A program made the position numbers and the translations under genes. The notes under the pieces are model-generated. The model was given only the letters and a program-made list of their open reading frames with translations. It was not told the origin of the DNA and did no database searches. Below, one piece after another: positions 1 to 9,600 of a stretch of DNA of 64,000 bases. Each line of letters opens with the position of its first letter. Positions within the stretch are counted from its first letter, which is position 1. Source of the DNA: Actinomycetospora lemnae (lineage in GTDB: Bacteria; Actinomycetota; Actinomycetes; Mycobacteriales; Pseudonocardiaceae). The DNA is taken from the NCBI RefSeq assembly GCF_028737315.1, contig NZ_JAQZAO010000007.1:288768-352767 (forward strand), in the 5' to 3' direction.

Positions 1-2184
1 CCCGACCAGCAGCACCGCCGTCGCGGCCGCGAGCGTCGGCCACGTGGGGTCGACGAACAGGCAGCCCGCGGTCAGGCCGAGCGCTGCGATCTTCGTCCCC
101 GCCCAGGCCCGGTGCAGCGGCGAGGGGTCCGGCAGCGTGCGCACCGCCCCGAGCGCCCCGCGCCCGCGCCGCTCCTTCCCGGTGGGGTCCGGGGCGTGCG
201 ATCCGACCAGCTCCGGCGGCCCGTAGACGGTCCCGTCGTCGACGTGCAGCACCGCGTCGGCGAGGTCGGCCAGCGGGGCGGTGTCGTGGGTGACGACGAC
301 GAGCGTGGTGCCCGCCGCCCGCGCCGCGCGCAGGGCGTTGCGGACGGCCGTCGCCGCGTCGGTGTCGAGCCCGGCGAGGGGCTCGTCGAGCACGAGCACC
401 CGCGGGCCCGCCCCGAGCAGCCCGGCGAGCAGGACGCGGCGCTGCTCGCCGCCGGAGAGCTCGTCGACGGGCCGGTCGCGGTAGACGGCGGGGTCGAGGC
501 CGAGGGCGGCGAGGGTGGTGTCGGCGGTGCGCGGGCCGACACCGGCGGCGTCCTCGACCTCCTCGCCCACGGTCGGGCGCAGCAGCGCCGGGCGCGCGTG
601 CTGGACCGCGAGCAGCGCGCCGTCGCGTCCGTTGCGCAGGGGCGCGCCGTCGAGGGTGGCGGTGCCGCGGGCCGGGGTGGCGAGCCCGGCGAGCAGCCAC
701 GCGAGGCTCGTCTTGCCCGCGCCGTTGGGCCCCGTGACCAGCACCGTGTGCCCGGCGGGGATGCGCAGGTCGATGCCGGAGAGCACCGGCCGGCGCCACG
801 GGGTGCCCGCGTCGTGGACGACGTCGACCCCGCGCAGGCGCAGCGCGCCGCCGGCCGCGGGGCGGGGCGGGCCCCACGTCCCGGGCGGGGCGGCCGGGGC
901 GCGGTCGGGGCCGGGCAGGGCGACGACGACGTCGGCGGACCCGGGGTCGTGGTGGGTGATGTGCAGGACGGCGATGGCGTCGGGGCCCTCGGTGCGGGTG
1001 AGGCTGCGCAGCAGGGCGGTGACCTCCTCGCGCCCGTCGGGGTCGAGCATCGCGGTGCTCTCGTCGCTGACCACGACGGCGGGGCGGCGCGCGAGCAGCG
1101 CCGCGACCGCGAGGCGCTGGAGCTCGCCGCCCGACAGCGTCGCGGTCTCCCGGTCGCCGGCGCCCTCGAGCCCGACCCGCGCGAGCAGCGCGTCGACGGG
1201 CACGTCCTGGCCCGGTGGCAGGCCCCAGCGCAGGTCGTCGGCCGCGCGCACCCCGAGCACCTGGCTGTCGGGGCGCTGGAACACCATCCCCGTCCCGCCG
1301 ACCACGCCGAGGCCCGCGTCGCCCGGGCGCTCCACGGTGCCCGACGTCGGGGGCCGGCCGGCGACGATGCGCCCGAGCGTCGACTTGCCGGCCCCGTTCG
1401 GGCCCGTGACCACGACGAACGTGCCCGCGTCGAGGTCCAGGTCGACCGGTGGGCCCGAGGGCAGGGCGACGCCGCGCAGGCGCAGCGGCAGCGGGGCGGC
1501 GGCGTCGGTGCGCCCGGTGGGCAGCCGGCCGGCGAGGTCGGTGGGCAGCAGGCGCCGCACCGCGCGCAGCGGGCGCGCCAGCACGAGCGCGGCGACCGCG
1601 ACCCCGAACAGCGTGGCGACGATCGCCGCCGCGGGCAGCGTCACCCACCAGTAGCCGGTGATGACGCCGACCACCCGGTCGCCGACGGCGACGACGTGGT
1701 CGGTCGCCCCGACCCCGCGCAGGAGGCGGGCCATGCCGCTCCACGAGGTGCGCAGCTGGTCGAGGACGAGCTCGCGGTAGGCGGCGAGCAGGGCGAGCAG
1801 CGCCGTCCCCAGCAGCGAGGTGGGCAGGGCGAGGACGACGACGCCGGTCAGCGCGGTGCGCACCGTCGACCAGCCGCGGCGGGCCCCGACCCCGAGCAGC
1901 CAGCCCAGCGACGCCGCCGATGCCGCGCTCCCGGCCGGGCCGACGCCGCCGACGAGGAAGGCGACGACCACGGCCACCAGCACCCCGATCGCGCCCGTGC
2001 GCCCGGGCCGCCGCGAGGCCAGCACCGCCGCCGGGAACGCGGCGATGACCGTGCCGAGGGGGCCGATCGGGAAGAGCCGGGTCAGCACGCACACGACGGC
2101 GACGAGGTCACCGAGGGCGGCCGCCTCCGCGAGCTCGACCGCGTCGAGGGGCCGGCGGGGAGGCGACCGGCGGAAGCGCCGCAC
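1..2184 (-). CDS. Fused ECF transporter: membrane domain + two ATPases + start of EcfT (partial)
   Basis: Energy-coupling-factor importer for a vitamin or metal ion at the plasma membrane. Read from GTG 2184 to the left edge with no stop. Residues 1-200 are hydrophobic and resemble an S-component-like membrane domain. First ATPase: Walker A TGPNGAGKST near residue 259 and signature LSGGELQ near 347. Second ATPase: TGPNGAGKTS near 482 and LSGGEQRR near 573. After a short linker, PSPLHRAWAGTKIAALGL (about residue 684) looks like the start of an EcfT domain, in the same frame. Mycobacteria have a comparable membrane-ATPase-ATPase protein (Rv2326c) with a separate EcfT gene next to it; here EcfT seems joined on. 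The nearby cob genes make cobalt or a cobamide possible as substrate, but the sequence does not prove it. Confidence 0.85.
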   Translation of the reverse strand, partial: MRRFRRSPPRRPLDAVELAEAAALGDLVAVVCVLTRLFPIGPLGTVIAAFPAAVLASRRPGRTGAIGVLVAVVVAFLVGGVGPAGSAASAASLGWLLGVGARRGWSTVRTALTGVVVLALPTSLLGTALLALLAAYRELVLDQLRTSWSGMARLLRGVGATDHVVAVGDRVVGVITGYWWVTLPAAAIVATLFGVAVAALVLARPLRAVRRLLPTDLAGRLPTGRTDAAAPLPLRLRGVALPSGPPVDLDLDAGTFVVVTGPNGAGKSTLGRIVAGRPPTSGTVERPGDAGLGVVGGTGMVFQRPDSQVLGVRAADDLRWGLPPGQDVPVDALLARVGLEGAGDRETATLSGGELQRLAVAALLARRPAVVVSDESTAMLDPDGREEVTALLRSLTRTEGPDAIAVLHITHHDPGSADVVVALPGPDRAPAAPPGTWGPPRPAAGGALRLRGVDVVHDAGTPWRRPVLSGIDLRIPAGHTVLVTGPNGAGKTSLAWLLAGLATPARGTATLDGAPLRNGRDGALLAVQHARPALLRPTVGEEVEDAAGVGPRTADTTLAALGLDPAVYRDRPVDELSGGEQRRVLLAGLLGAGPRVLVLDEPLAGLDTDAATAVRNALRAARAAGTTLVVVTHDTAPLADLADAVLHVDDGTVYGPPELVGSHAPDPTGKERRGRGALGAVRTLPDPSPLHRAWAGTKIAALGLTAGCLFVDPTWPTLAAATAVLLVG

Positions 2185-2221
2185 GCGTCGAGTATGCCCG
2201 GCGCCAAACCATGTTCGTCCC

Positions 2222-2255
2222 TTGACGGCTTACGAAAGCAGTAACTAACGTTAGT
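2222..2255 (+). promoter_or_regulatory. Promoter with overlapping 12-bp palindrome
   Basis: TTGACG (2222-2227) and TAACGT (2246-2251) are separated by 18 bp. The perfect palindrome ACTAACGTTAGT (2244-2255) covers the -10 element, as an operator would. This form is typical of TetR-family sites; which regulator binds is unknown. It lies 30 bp before the VOC gene. Confidence 0.5.
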
Positions 2256-2284
2256 GGCACACCAACGGACCTCAGGAGGTCACC

Positions 2285-2641
2285 ATGGGCCAGCCCGTCG
2301 CGTACTTCGAGATCACCAGCACCGCGCCGGAGAAGATCCGCGAGTTCTACACCGCCCTGTTCGGCTGGACGACCACCGACGACCCCTCGATGGAGGGCTA
2401 CGCCATGGTCGACACCGGCGCGGGCGACGACGCGATCCCCGGCGGCATCAGCCCGTCGCAGGAGCCCGGCGACACGGGCGTGAAGATCTACGTGCGGGTC
2501 GACGACCTCGAGGGCGACCTGGCCCGGGCCGGCGACCTCGGCGCCGCCACCCTCCTGCCCCCGATGGAGCTGCCCGGCGGCTACGGGCGCATCGCCGTCG
2601 TCGCCGACCCCGACGGCAACCCCGTGGGGCTCTGGGCATGA
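2285..2641 (+). CDS. VOC (glyoxalase/bleomycin-resistance) family protein
   Basis: Single-domain VOC protein of 118 residues. It opens PVAYFEITSTAPEKIREFY and contains FYTALFGW, the usual first beta-alpha unit; it ends IAVVADPDGNPVGLW, the usual last strand. The glycine-rich middle (DAIPGGISPSQ) resembles the CFP32/27-kDa antigen-like VOC subgroup. Substrate unknown; such proteins are metal-dependent lyases, dioxygenases or binding proteins. AGGAGG lies 6 nt before ATG 2285. The promoter upstream carries a TetR-like palindrome, so substrate induction is plausible. Confidence 0.85.
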   Translation: MGQPVAYFEITSTAPEKIREFYTALFGWTTTDDPSMEGYAMVDTGAGDDAIPGGISPSQEPGDTGVKIYVRVDDLEGDLARAGDLGAATLLPPMELPGGYGRIAVVADPDGNPVGLWA

Positions 2642-2766
2642 GCACGGTGGACTCGGGACGCCGCGTCCTGCACGCGCTGTGGGGCGCGGCGCTCGAGTCC
2701 GCCCGTCAGATCGTCCACAGCTCGCCCGGCGCTCACCGCCCGCACCGCCCGCACCGAGGAGAACCC

Positions 2767-3057
2767 ATGGCTCGCGTCCTGTTCCAGGTCGTCCACTTCC
2801 CCAAGCCCGAGCACCGCGAGGACATGCTCAGGGCGATGTCCGTCATCCGCGAGACCTCGGCGCACATCGAGGGTCTCGACGAGATCGGCGCGTTCGAGGA
2901 GGCCGATGGCTCGCGCATCGTCGCGATCTCCGTCTGGGCCTCGCCCGAGGCCATGGAGGCCGGCGCGCAGGAGCTGTTCGCCTCCGTCGCCGACCTCCCG
3001 CTCGACCAGTGGGAGACCCGCCCCTACGAGGCGGCGACGCTCACCCAGGTCGCCTGA
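2767..3057 (+). CDS. Antibiotic-biosynthesis-monooxygenase-like small protein
   Basis: 96 residues, starting MARVLFQVVHFPKPEHREDML. A beta strand is followed by a helix, with a later ISVWASPEAMEAG strand-helix, which fits the dimeric alpha-beta barrel (ABM) fold. ABM proteins include cofactor-free monooxygenases, haem-degrading enzymes and stress proteins; no catalytic residue can be assigned here. GAGGAGA precedes ATG 2767. The gap to the upstream VOC gene is 125 bp, so co-transcription is possible but unproved. Confidence 0.65.
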   Translation: MARVLFQVVHFPKPEHREDMLRAMSVIRETSAHIEGLDEIGAFEEADGSRIVAISVWASPEAMEAGAQELFASVADLPLDQWETRPYEAATLTQVA

Positions 3058-3069
3058 CACGATCCGGGG

Positions 3070-3255
3070 GTGGCTGACGAGCGGTGGTTGTGCCTGGGCG
3101 GACGCCAGCACGCCTGGGTCGTGACGAACTACGACTCCGGGAACGAGTTCATGGCGGCCGACGAGATCTTCTGCCCGACCTGCGGGCGCCTCGTCGCCCG
3201 CGACCGCCCCGGCCAGGACTGGAACTGGATCCCGCTCGAGGGCGACCTCTCCTGA
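3070..3255 (+). CDS. Small hypothetical protein with CxxC motif
   Basis: 61 residues from GTG 3070. It has a single CPTC motif (residues 36-39) in EIFCPTCGRLVARDR and an earlier Cys at residue 8. It looks like a half zinc ribbon, but a second clear CxxC pair is missing. Starts 12 nt after the ABM-like gene and ends 7 nt before the convergent stop of cobIJ. No function is assigned. Codon use matches the neighbours, supporting a real gene. Confidence 0.6.
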   Translation: MADERWLCLGGRQHAWVVTNYDSGNEFMAADEIFCPTCGRLVARDRPGQDWNWIPLEGDLS

Positions 3256-3262
3256 GCCCGCC

Positions 3263-4762
3263 TCAGCCGTAGCGCCGCGGCGTGTAGACGGTGCCCGGCG
3301 CCGGCCAGCGCGACGTCGAGGCACCGACGATGAGCAGGGTGCGCATGTCGACCTCGCCCGGGACGAGGTCCGCGAGCCGCACGACCCGCACCGACTCCTC
3401 CGGCCCGTCGACGTCCCGGCCGACCACCACCGGCGTCGACGGGTCGCGGTACTTGAGCAGCAGGTCACGGGCCGCCTCGACCTGCCAGGTCCGCGACCGC
3501 GACGCCGGGTTGTACAGCGCGATCGCCATGTCGGCGTCGGCGACCGCGCCGAGGCGGCGCTCGACGACCTCCCACGGCTTGAGGCGGTCCGAGAGCGAGA
3601 TCATCGCGTAGTCGTGGCCCAGCGGGGCGCCGACGCGGGCGGCGACGGCCTGCGCGGCCGAGACGCCCGGCACGACGCGGACGGGCACGTCGGGGTAGTC
3701 GGCGGCGGCGACCTCGACGACCGCCGAGGCCATCGCGAACACCCCCGGGTCGCCCGACGACACCACGGCGACCCGCCGCCCGCCGCGGGCGAGGTCGAGG
3801 GCGAACGCGGCGCGCTCGGACTCCACCTTGTTGTCCGAGGCGTGCACCCGCTGGCGCGGGTTCGGGGGCACGCGCGCGGTGTAGGTGGCGTAGCCGACGA
3901 CGTCGTCCGCGGCCGCCAGCGCGGCGGAGGCCTCGGGGGTGAGGCGGTCGCGGGCACCGGGCCCGAGGCCGACGACCACCACGTCGCCGGTGCGGGGGCC
4001 GTCGATCAGCGCCGCCGTCTCGGCGCGCGCGCTCGGCGTCGTGTCGGCGTGTACCCGCGAGGGCACGAGGCCGACGGCGAAGTACGGCACCGAGTCGGGC
4101 GCGACGTCGGCGAGCGGGGCGGTGCGCTGGGCGTCGGTGGAGGCACGCTCGACGTAGCACGCCTCGTCGAGCCGGCCCGCGGTCGCGAGCGCGGCGCGGA
4201 CGCCGGTGAACGTGCGCCCGAGCTTCATGATGGCCGCGGCGTCGGTCTGGGCGAGGCGGGCGGCGAGCTCGTCGGGCGGGAGGGTGCCGGGCAGGACCGT
4301 CAGCACCTCGTCGCGCTCCACCAGCGGGCGCCCGAGCGCCGCCGCCGCGGCCGCCACCGACGTCACGCCCGGCACGACCTCGGTGGGGTAGCGGTCGGCG
4401 AGGCGCTTGTGGAGGTGCATGTACGAGCCGTAGAAGAACGGGTCACCCTCGGCGATCACCACGACGTCGCGCCCGGCGTCGAGGTGCGCGGCCAGGCGGG
4501 CGGCGGCCTCGGCGTAGAAGGCGTCGAGGCGGCCCTGGTAGTCGGCCGGAGATGCTGTGGCCTCGGTGGTGACGGGGTAGGTCAGCTGCTCCTCGACCTG
4601 GGTGCCGAGGTACTGCGCGACGATCCCGCGCGCGTGCGAGCGGCCGTGGCGCGCGCAGTGGTAGGCGACGACGTCGGCGCCGCGGACGAGGTCGACGGCG
4701 CGCACGGTCATCAGCGACGGGTCGCCGGGGCCGACGCCGACGCCGTAGAGGGTGCCGGTCAC
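3263..4762 (-). CDS. cobIJ: Precorrin-2 C20-methyltransferase / precorrin-3B C17-methyltransferase fusion (CobIJ)
   Basis: Bifunctional SAM-dependent tetrapyrrole methylase of aerobic corrin synthesis, 499 residues. The CobI half (about 1-240) opens TGTLYGVGVGPGDPSLMTVRA and contains IAEGDPFFYGSYMH. The CobJ half (about 245-499) opens VVVVGLGPGARDRLTPEA, with SSGDPGVFAMAS and ALYNPASRSR. GTG 4762 overlaps the cobH stop by 4 nt, indicating translational coupling in a cobG-cobH-cobIJ operon. The fused form is usual in actinobacteria. Confidence 0.95.
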   Translation of the reverse strand: MTGTLYGVGVGPGDPSLMTVRAVDLVRGADVVAYHCARHGRSHARGIVAQYLGTQVEEQLTYPVTTEATASPADYQGRLDAFYAEAAARLAAHLDAGRDVVVIAEGDPFFYGSYMHLHKRLADRYPTEVVPGVTSVAAAAAALGRPLVERDEVLTVLPGTLPPDELAARLAQTDAAAIMKLGRTFTGVRAALATAGRLDEACYVERASTDAQRTAPLADVAPDSVPYFAVGLVPSRVHADTTPSARAETAALIDGPRTGDVVVVGLGPGARDRLTPEASAALAAADDVVGYATYTARVPPNPRQRVHASDNKVESERAAFALDLARGGRRVAVVSSGDPGVFAMASAVVEVAAADYPDVPVRVVPGVSAAQAVAARVGAPLGHDYAMISLSDRLKPWEVVERRLGAVADADMAIALYNPASRSRTWQVEAARDLLLKYRDPSTPVVVGRDVDGPEESVRVVRLADLVPGEVDMRTLLIVGASTSRWPAPGTVYTPRRYG

Positions 4763-5415
4763 GGGGTCGCCCCGAGAGCGAGGGCGTTGACCGCACCGAC
4801 CGTCATCGCCGAGCCGCCGCGGCGGCCGTGGACGACGACGTGCTCCAGGCCTGCCGGGTGCCCGACGAGTGCCGCCTTCGACTCCATGGCCCCGACGAAC
4901 CCGACGGGCAGCCCGAGCACGACGGCCGGGCGGGGCGCGCCGTCCTCGATCATCTCGAGCAGGCGGAACAGGGCGGTCGGGGCGTTGCCGATCGCGACGA
5001 CCGCGCCGTCGAGGTGCTCGCGCCACAGCTCGAGGGCGGCGGCGCTGCGGGTGGTGTGCAGGGTCGTGGCGAGGTCGGGGACCTGCGGGTCGTGCAGGGT
5101 GCAGAGCACTTCGTTGTCCGCGGGCAGGAAGCGGCGGGTGATGCCGCTCGCGACCATCATCGCGTCGCACAGGATCGGCGCCCCGCCGCGCAGGGCCGCG
5201 TGGGCGGCGGCGACCGCGCCGGGGGAGACCTCGGTGTCGCCGGCGAGGTCGACCATCCCGCACGAGTGGATCATGCGGACGACGGTGTCGTGGGCGTCCT
5301 CGGGCAGGTGCGCGAGGTCCGCCTCCGCGCGGATGATCGCGAACGAGCGGCGGTAGATCTCCGGCCCGTCGGCGACGTAGGAGGGGACGGCCGACCTCTC
5401 CGTCGTCTCGCTCAC
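4759..5415 (-). CDS. cobH: Precorrin-8X methylmutase
   Basis: Moves the C11 methyl group of precorrin-8X to C12, giving hydrogenobyrinate. 218 residues, usual length. VRMIHSCGMVDLAGD holds the catalytic His (residue 50); DAMMVASGITR and NAPTALFRLLEM are family blocks. GTG 5415 overlaps the cobG stop by 4 nt and has GGAGGG upstream. The stop overlaps the cobIJ start in the same way. Confidence 0.95.
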   Translation of the reverse strand: MSETTERSAVPSYVADGPEIYRRSFAIIRAEADLAHLPEDAHDTVVRMIHSCGMVDLAGDTEVSPGAVAAAHAALRGGAPILCDAMMVASGITRRFLPADNEVLCTLHDPQVPDLATTLHTTRSAAALELWREHLDGAVVAIGNAPTALFRLLEMIEDGAPRPAVVLGLPVGFVGAMESKAALVGHPAGLEHVVVHGRRGGSAMTVGAVNALALGATP

Positions 5416-6557
5416 CCCGACACCCTCCCTGTTCGGACGATCGTGCGATAGGTACCGCCGGGCGTGCCCTCCACCACGGCGACGGGCCCGGCCGGCGTGC
5501 CGCAGGCCCGCGCGCAGCCGACCCAGTGCGCGTGCAGCAGCCCGCCCGCGCGGCCGGTGGCGACGGCGCGGGCGAGGTCGCCGCGGACGTCGGTGTGCGA
5601 CTTGGCGCAGCGGGGCGCGCCGACGCAGGCCGAGAGGCTCGCCCAGCGCGAGGGCCCGGTCTCGAGGTGGGGGGCGAGGCGTTCCCGGGCGTCGTCGGGC
5701 GCCGTGTCCCGGAGGCGCAGCACCACCGTGCGCCACGGCGTCACGCGCAGCTCCGCGCCCTCGTCGCCGAGGTCGGCGAGCACCCGCGCGGCGGCGGGCG
5801 TGACCTCGCCGAGGCGGGGGAGGACCTCGAGGCAGGTGCGCTCCGCGCTCGTGAGCACTTCGGCGTGCTCCAGTGCTCGTTCCTGCTCACGAGCGCGCAG
5901 CGCACCGAGGACGGCGTCGGAGCCCACCTCGGCCACGCGCCAGGCGTCGCCCCGCACGGCGAGGAAGGCCTCGACCGCGGCGAGGGCGAGGGTGGCGGGG
6001 CCGGCGGGGTCGTCGCCGGTGGCCTCGGTGGGGGTGCCGGCGAGCCACAGGGTCGACGGCGAGCCCAGCACCACGGCCACGTCGGCGCCGAGGCCCAGCA
6101 CGTCGCCCGAGCCGTCGTCGATCGCGACGAGCAGGCGACCGGGGACGTCGGCGCGCCCGCGCAGGGCGCCGGCGACCGCCCGGGCCGGGGCGTCGACCGC
6201 CGGCGAACGCGGCGACGCGACCACGCTGCAGGGGACGTCGCGGCCCTGGTCGTCGAGGAGCGGGGCGGGGCCGCCGACCGTGGCCAGCGCGGCGGCGAGA
6301 TCGTCGGCACCCTTCACCGACAGCCCGCGGACCTGCCAGGATCCCCGCGACGTGAGCTCGAGCGGGGCGGCGTCGGCGGCTCCCGCCAAGAGGCGCAGCT
6401 CCGCGGGGGCGATCGCGCCGCCCACCGGGCGGAACCGCGCGAGCGCCCCGTCGGCGGCGTCGTGACGGCGCCAGGCCCCCGGGCACGCGTCCGGCCGGGC
6501 CCGCACCGGGGCACCGTCACGTCGTCGGGGGGCGGGCATCCGTGACACAGTAGCCAC
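5412..6557 (-). CDS. cobG: Precorrin-3B synthase (CobG-like)
   Basis: Oxygen-dependent conversion of precorrin-3A to precorrin-3B, the step that defines the aerobic route. 381 residues. The two nitrite/sulfite-reductase-type repeats carry TSRGSWQVRG and, near the C-terminus, ACVGAPRCAKS plus GCARACGTP: four Cys for the [4Fe-4S] cluster. GAGG lies 7 nt before GTG 6557; ATG 6539 is an alternative. A 40-bp palindromic element (5851-5890) is embedded in the coding sequence, giving residues AREQERALEHAEVLT, unlike their surroundings. Confidence 0.9.
   Translation of the reverse strand: MATVSRMPAPRRRDGAPVRARPDACPGAWRRHDAADGALARFRPVGGAIAPAELRLLAGAADAAPLELTSRGSWQVRGLSVKGADDLAAALATVGGPAPLLDDQGRDVPCSVVASPRSPAVDAPARAVAGALRGRADVPGRLLVAIDDGSGDVLGLGADVAVVLGSPSTLWLAGTPTEATGDDPAGPATLALAAVEAFLAVRGDAWRVAEVGSDAVLGALRAREQERALEHAEVLTSAERTCLEVLPRLGEVTPAAARVLADLGDEGAELRVTPWRTVVLRLRDTAPDDARERLAPHLETGPSRWASLSACVGAPRCAKSHTDVRGDLARAVATGRAGGLLHAHWVGCARACGTPAGPVAVVEGTPGGTYRTIVRTGRVSG
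5851..5890. repeat. 40-bp GTGAGC...GCTCAC element inside cobG
   Basis: Starts GTGAGCA and ends TGCTCAC. Read on the minus strand, its first 26 bp match the element at 10282-10321 at 23 positions. The inner part is less symmetric than the other two copies, as if drifting under coding constraint. The reading frame passes through it. Confidence 0.7.
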
Positions 6558-6568
6558 GACTGGTCCTC

Positions 6569-6586
6569 AACATCTATCTAGGTGTT
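6569..6586. promoter_or_regulatory. Operator-like inverted repeat between cobG and cobN
   Basis: AACATCTA-TC-TAGGTGTT: 8-bp arms, 7 of 8 matching, in the 52-bp gap between the divergent cobG and cobN starts. It is centrally placed to control both. No cobalamin riboswitch can fit in this gap. Confidence 0.4.
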
Positions 6587-6609
6587 CAGACATCGGCCCT
6601 GGAGGCGCG

Positions 6610-9600
6610 GTGCTCCTGCTGCTCTCGACCTCGGACACCGACCTGCGCTCGGCGCGCGCGAGCGCGCCGGGCCAGGAAGGGCACTGGCGCTGGGCGAACC
6701 CGGCGCGGGTGGCGGTGGACGAGCTCGACGCGCTGCTCGACGGCGTCGACCTCGTCGTCGTGCGCCTGCTCGGCGGGCGCCAGGCGTGGGAGGACGGGCT
6801 GGACGCGCTGCTCGCACCGTCGCAGCCGCGGCCCGTCGTCGTCCTCGGCGGGGAGCAGAGCCCGGACGCGCAGCTCATGGAGTCCTCGACGGTGCCGGTC
6901 GGCGTCGCGACCCAGGCGCACCTCTACCTCGCCCAGGGCGGGCCGGAGAACCTCGCGCAGCTCCACCACTTCCTGTCCGACACCGTCCTGCTCACCGGCC
7001 ACGGCTTCGAGCCGCCCGCCGAGATGCCGAGCTGGGGGCGCCTCGACGGCTGGGAGCACCCGGAGGACGCAGCGAACGGGCTGTTCGCTGCTTCTAGCGC
7101 AACGAACAGCGCGTTCGCTGCCTCCGACGCCCGCCCCCGCGTCGCCGTCGTCTACTACCGCGCGCACCACATGGCCGGGAACACCGCGTTCGTCGACGCC
7201 CTGTGCCGGGCGGTGGTCGACGCCGGCGGGGTGCCCGAGCCCGTCTTCTGCTCGTCGCTGCGCAGCCCGGACGCCGAGCTGGTCGCGGTGCTCGCGCACG
7301 CCGACGTCCTGGTCACCACCGTGCTGGCCGCCGGCGGGTCCAAGCCCGCGACCGCCAGCGCCGGCGGCGACGACGAGAGCTGGGACACCGGCGCGCTCGC
7401 CGCGCTCGACGTCCCGATCCTCCAGGCGCTGTGCCTCACGCGCAGCCGCGAGGAGTGGCTCGCCGACGACGACGGCGTGAGCCCGCTCGACGCCGCGAAC
7501 CAGGTGGCCGTGCCCGAGTTCGACGGCCGCATCATCACCGTGCCGTTCTCGTTCAAGGAGACCGACGCCGACGGCCTGCCGGTCTACGTCGCCGACCCCG
7601 AGCGCGCCGCGCGCGTCGCCGGGCTGGCGGTCTCGCACGGTCGGCTGCGCCACGTCCCGAACGCCGAGAAGCGCGTCGCCCTCGTCCTGTCCGCCTACCC
7701 GACCAAGCACGCCCGCATCGGCAACGCGGTCGGCCTGGACACGCCGGCGTCGGTGGTCCGGCTGCTCGGCGCGATGCGTGAGGCCGGCTACGGGATCGGC
7801 GAGGTCCCCGGCCTGGCGGAGCAGGACGGCGACCTGCTCATCCGCGCGCTGATCGACGCCGGCGGCTACGACCAGGACTGGCTCTCGGAGGACCAGCTCG
7901 CCGCCAACCCGATCCGCATCCCCGTCGACGAGTACACGGCGTGGTTCCGGGGCCTGCCCGAGGACTTCCGCGCCGGCGTCGAGGAGCACTGGGGCCCGGC
8001 GCCCGGGTCGATGTTCATCGACGAGTCGTCCGGCAACGACCGGGCGATCACCGTCGCGGCCCTGCGCCGCGACAACGTCGTCGTGATGATGCAGCCGCCG
8101 CGCGGCTTCGGCGAGAACCCCATCGCGATCTACCACGACCCCGACCTGCCGCCGAGCCACCACTACCTCGCCGCCTACCGCTGGCTGCAGAGCACCTTCG
8201 GCGCGCACGCGCTCGTGCACGTCGGCAAGCACGGCAACCTCGAGTGGCTGCCCGGGAAGACGGTCGCGAGCAGTGCGTCCTGCGCGCCCGACCCGATCCT
8301 CGGCGACCTGCCGCTGGTCTACCCGTTCCTCGTCAACGACCCGGGCGAGGGCACGCAGGCCAAGCGCCGGGCGCACGCGACGCTCGTCGACCACCTCGTC
8401 CCGCCGATGGCGCGGGCCGAGTCGTACGGCGACCTCGCGCGGCTCGAGCAGCTGCTCGACGAGTACGCCTCGATCCAGGCGATGGACCCGGGCAAGATCA
8501 CCGCGATCCGCGGCCAGATCTGGCAGCTCATCCAGGCCGCGAAGCTCGACAGCGACCTCGGCGTCACCGACCAGCCCGACGACGAGCGCTTCGACGACTT
8601 CGTGATGCACCTCGACGGCTGGCTCTGCGAGATCAAGGACGCGCAGATCCGCGACGGCCTGCACATCCTGGGTCGGGCGCCGTCCGGGCAGGAGCGGGTC
8701 GACATGGTGCTCGCGGTGCTGCGGGCGCGGCAGCTGTGGTCGGGCACGCAGTCGCTGCCGGGGCTGCGCGAGGCGCTGGGCCTGCGGGAGAACGAGGCCC
8801 CGCGCACCGAGGTGGACCGCGTCGAGGAGGTCGCGCACTCGCTCGTGCTGGGCATGGAGAAGCGCGACTGGGCCCGCACCGACGCGGCGCACGTGACGCT
8901 CGAGGTGCTCGGCCGGACCGACGACACCGTCACCGACATCCTCAGCTTCGCCGCGACCGAGGTCGTCCCGCGCCTCGACGGCACCACCGGCGAGATCACG
9001 AGCGTGCTGCACGCCCTCGACGGCGGACACGTGAAGGCCGGGCCGAGCGGGTCGCCGCTGCGCGGGCTGGTCAACGTCCTGCCGACCGGGCGGAACTTCT
9101 ACTCGATCGACCCCCGCGCGGTGCCCTCGCGGCTGGCCTGGGAGACCGGGCAGATGCTCGCCGACTCCCTGCTCGAGCGGTACCGCGCCGACCACGACGG
9201 GGAGTGGCCGACCAGCGTCGGCCTCTCCCTGTGGGGCACGGCGGCGATGCGCACGAGCGGCGACGACGTCGCCGAGGCGCTCGCGCTCATGGGTGTGCGG
9301 CCCGTGTGGGACGAGGCGTCGCGGCGCGTGACCGGGCTCGAGGTCGTGCCGTCGTCCGAGCTCGGGCGGCCGCGCGTGGACGTCGTCCTGCGCATCTCCG
9401 GGTTCTTCCGCGACGCGTTCCCGCACGTCGTGGCGACGATGGACGACGCGGTGCAGCTGGTCGCCGGCCTGGAGGACGAGGCCGACGAGGACAACTTCGT
9501 CGCGGCGCACGCGCGCGCGGATGCCGCGTCGGGATCGTCGTGGCAGGCCGCGACGACCCGGATCTTCGGTTCGCCCCCGGGCGCGTACGGGGCGGGGCTG

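Noticed and set aside
112..2244. Long plus-strand open frame at the left edge
   Set aside because: Shadow of the ECF transporter, whose Walker and signature motifs are on the minus strand.
6541..6610. Cobalamin riboswitch between cobG and cobN
   Set aside because: The gap is about 52 bp, far too short, and no B12-box sequence is present.
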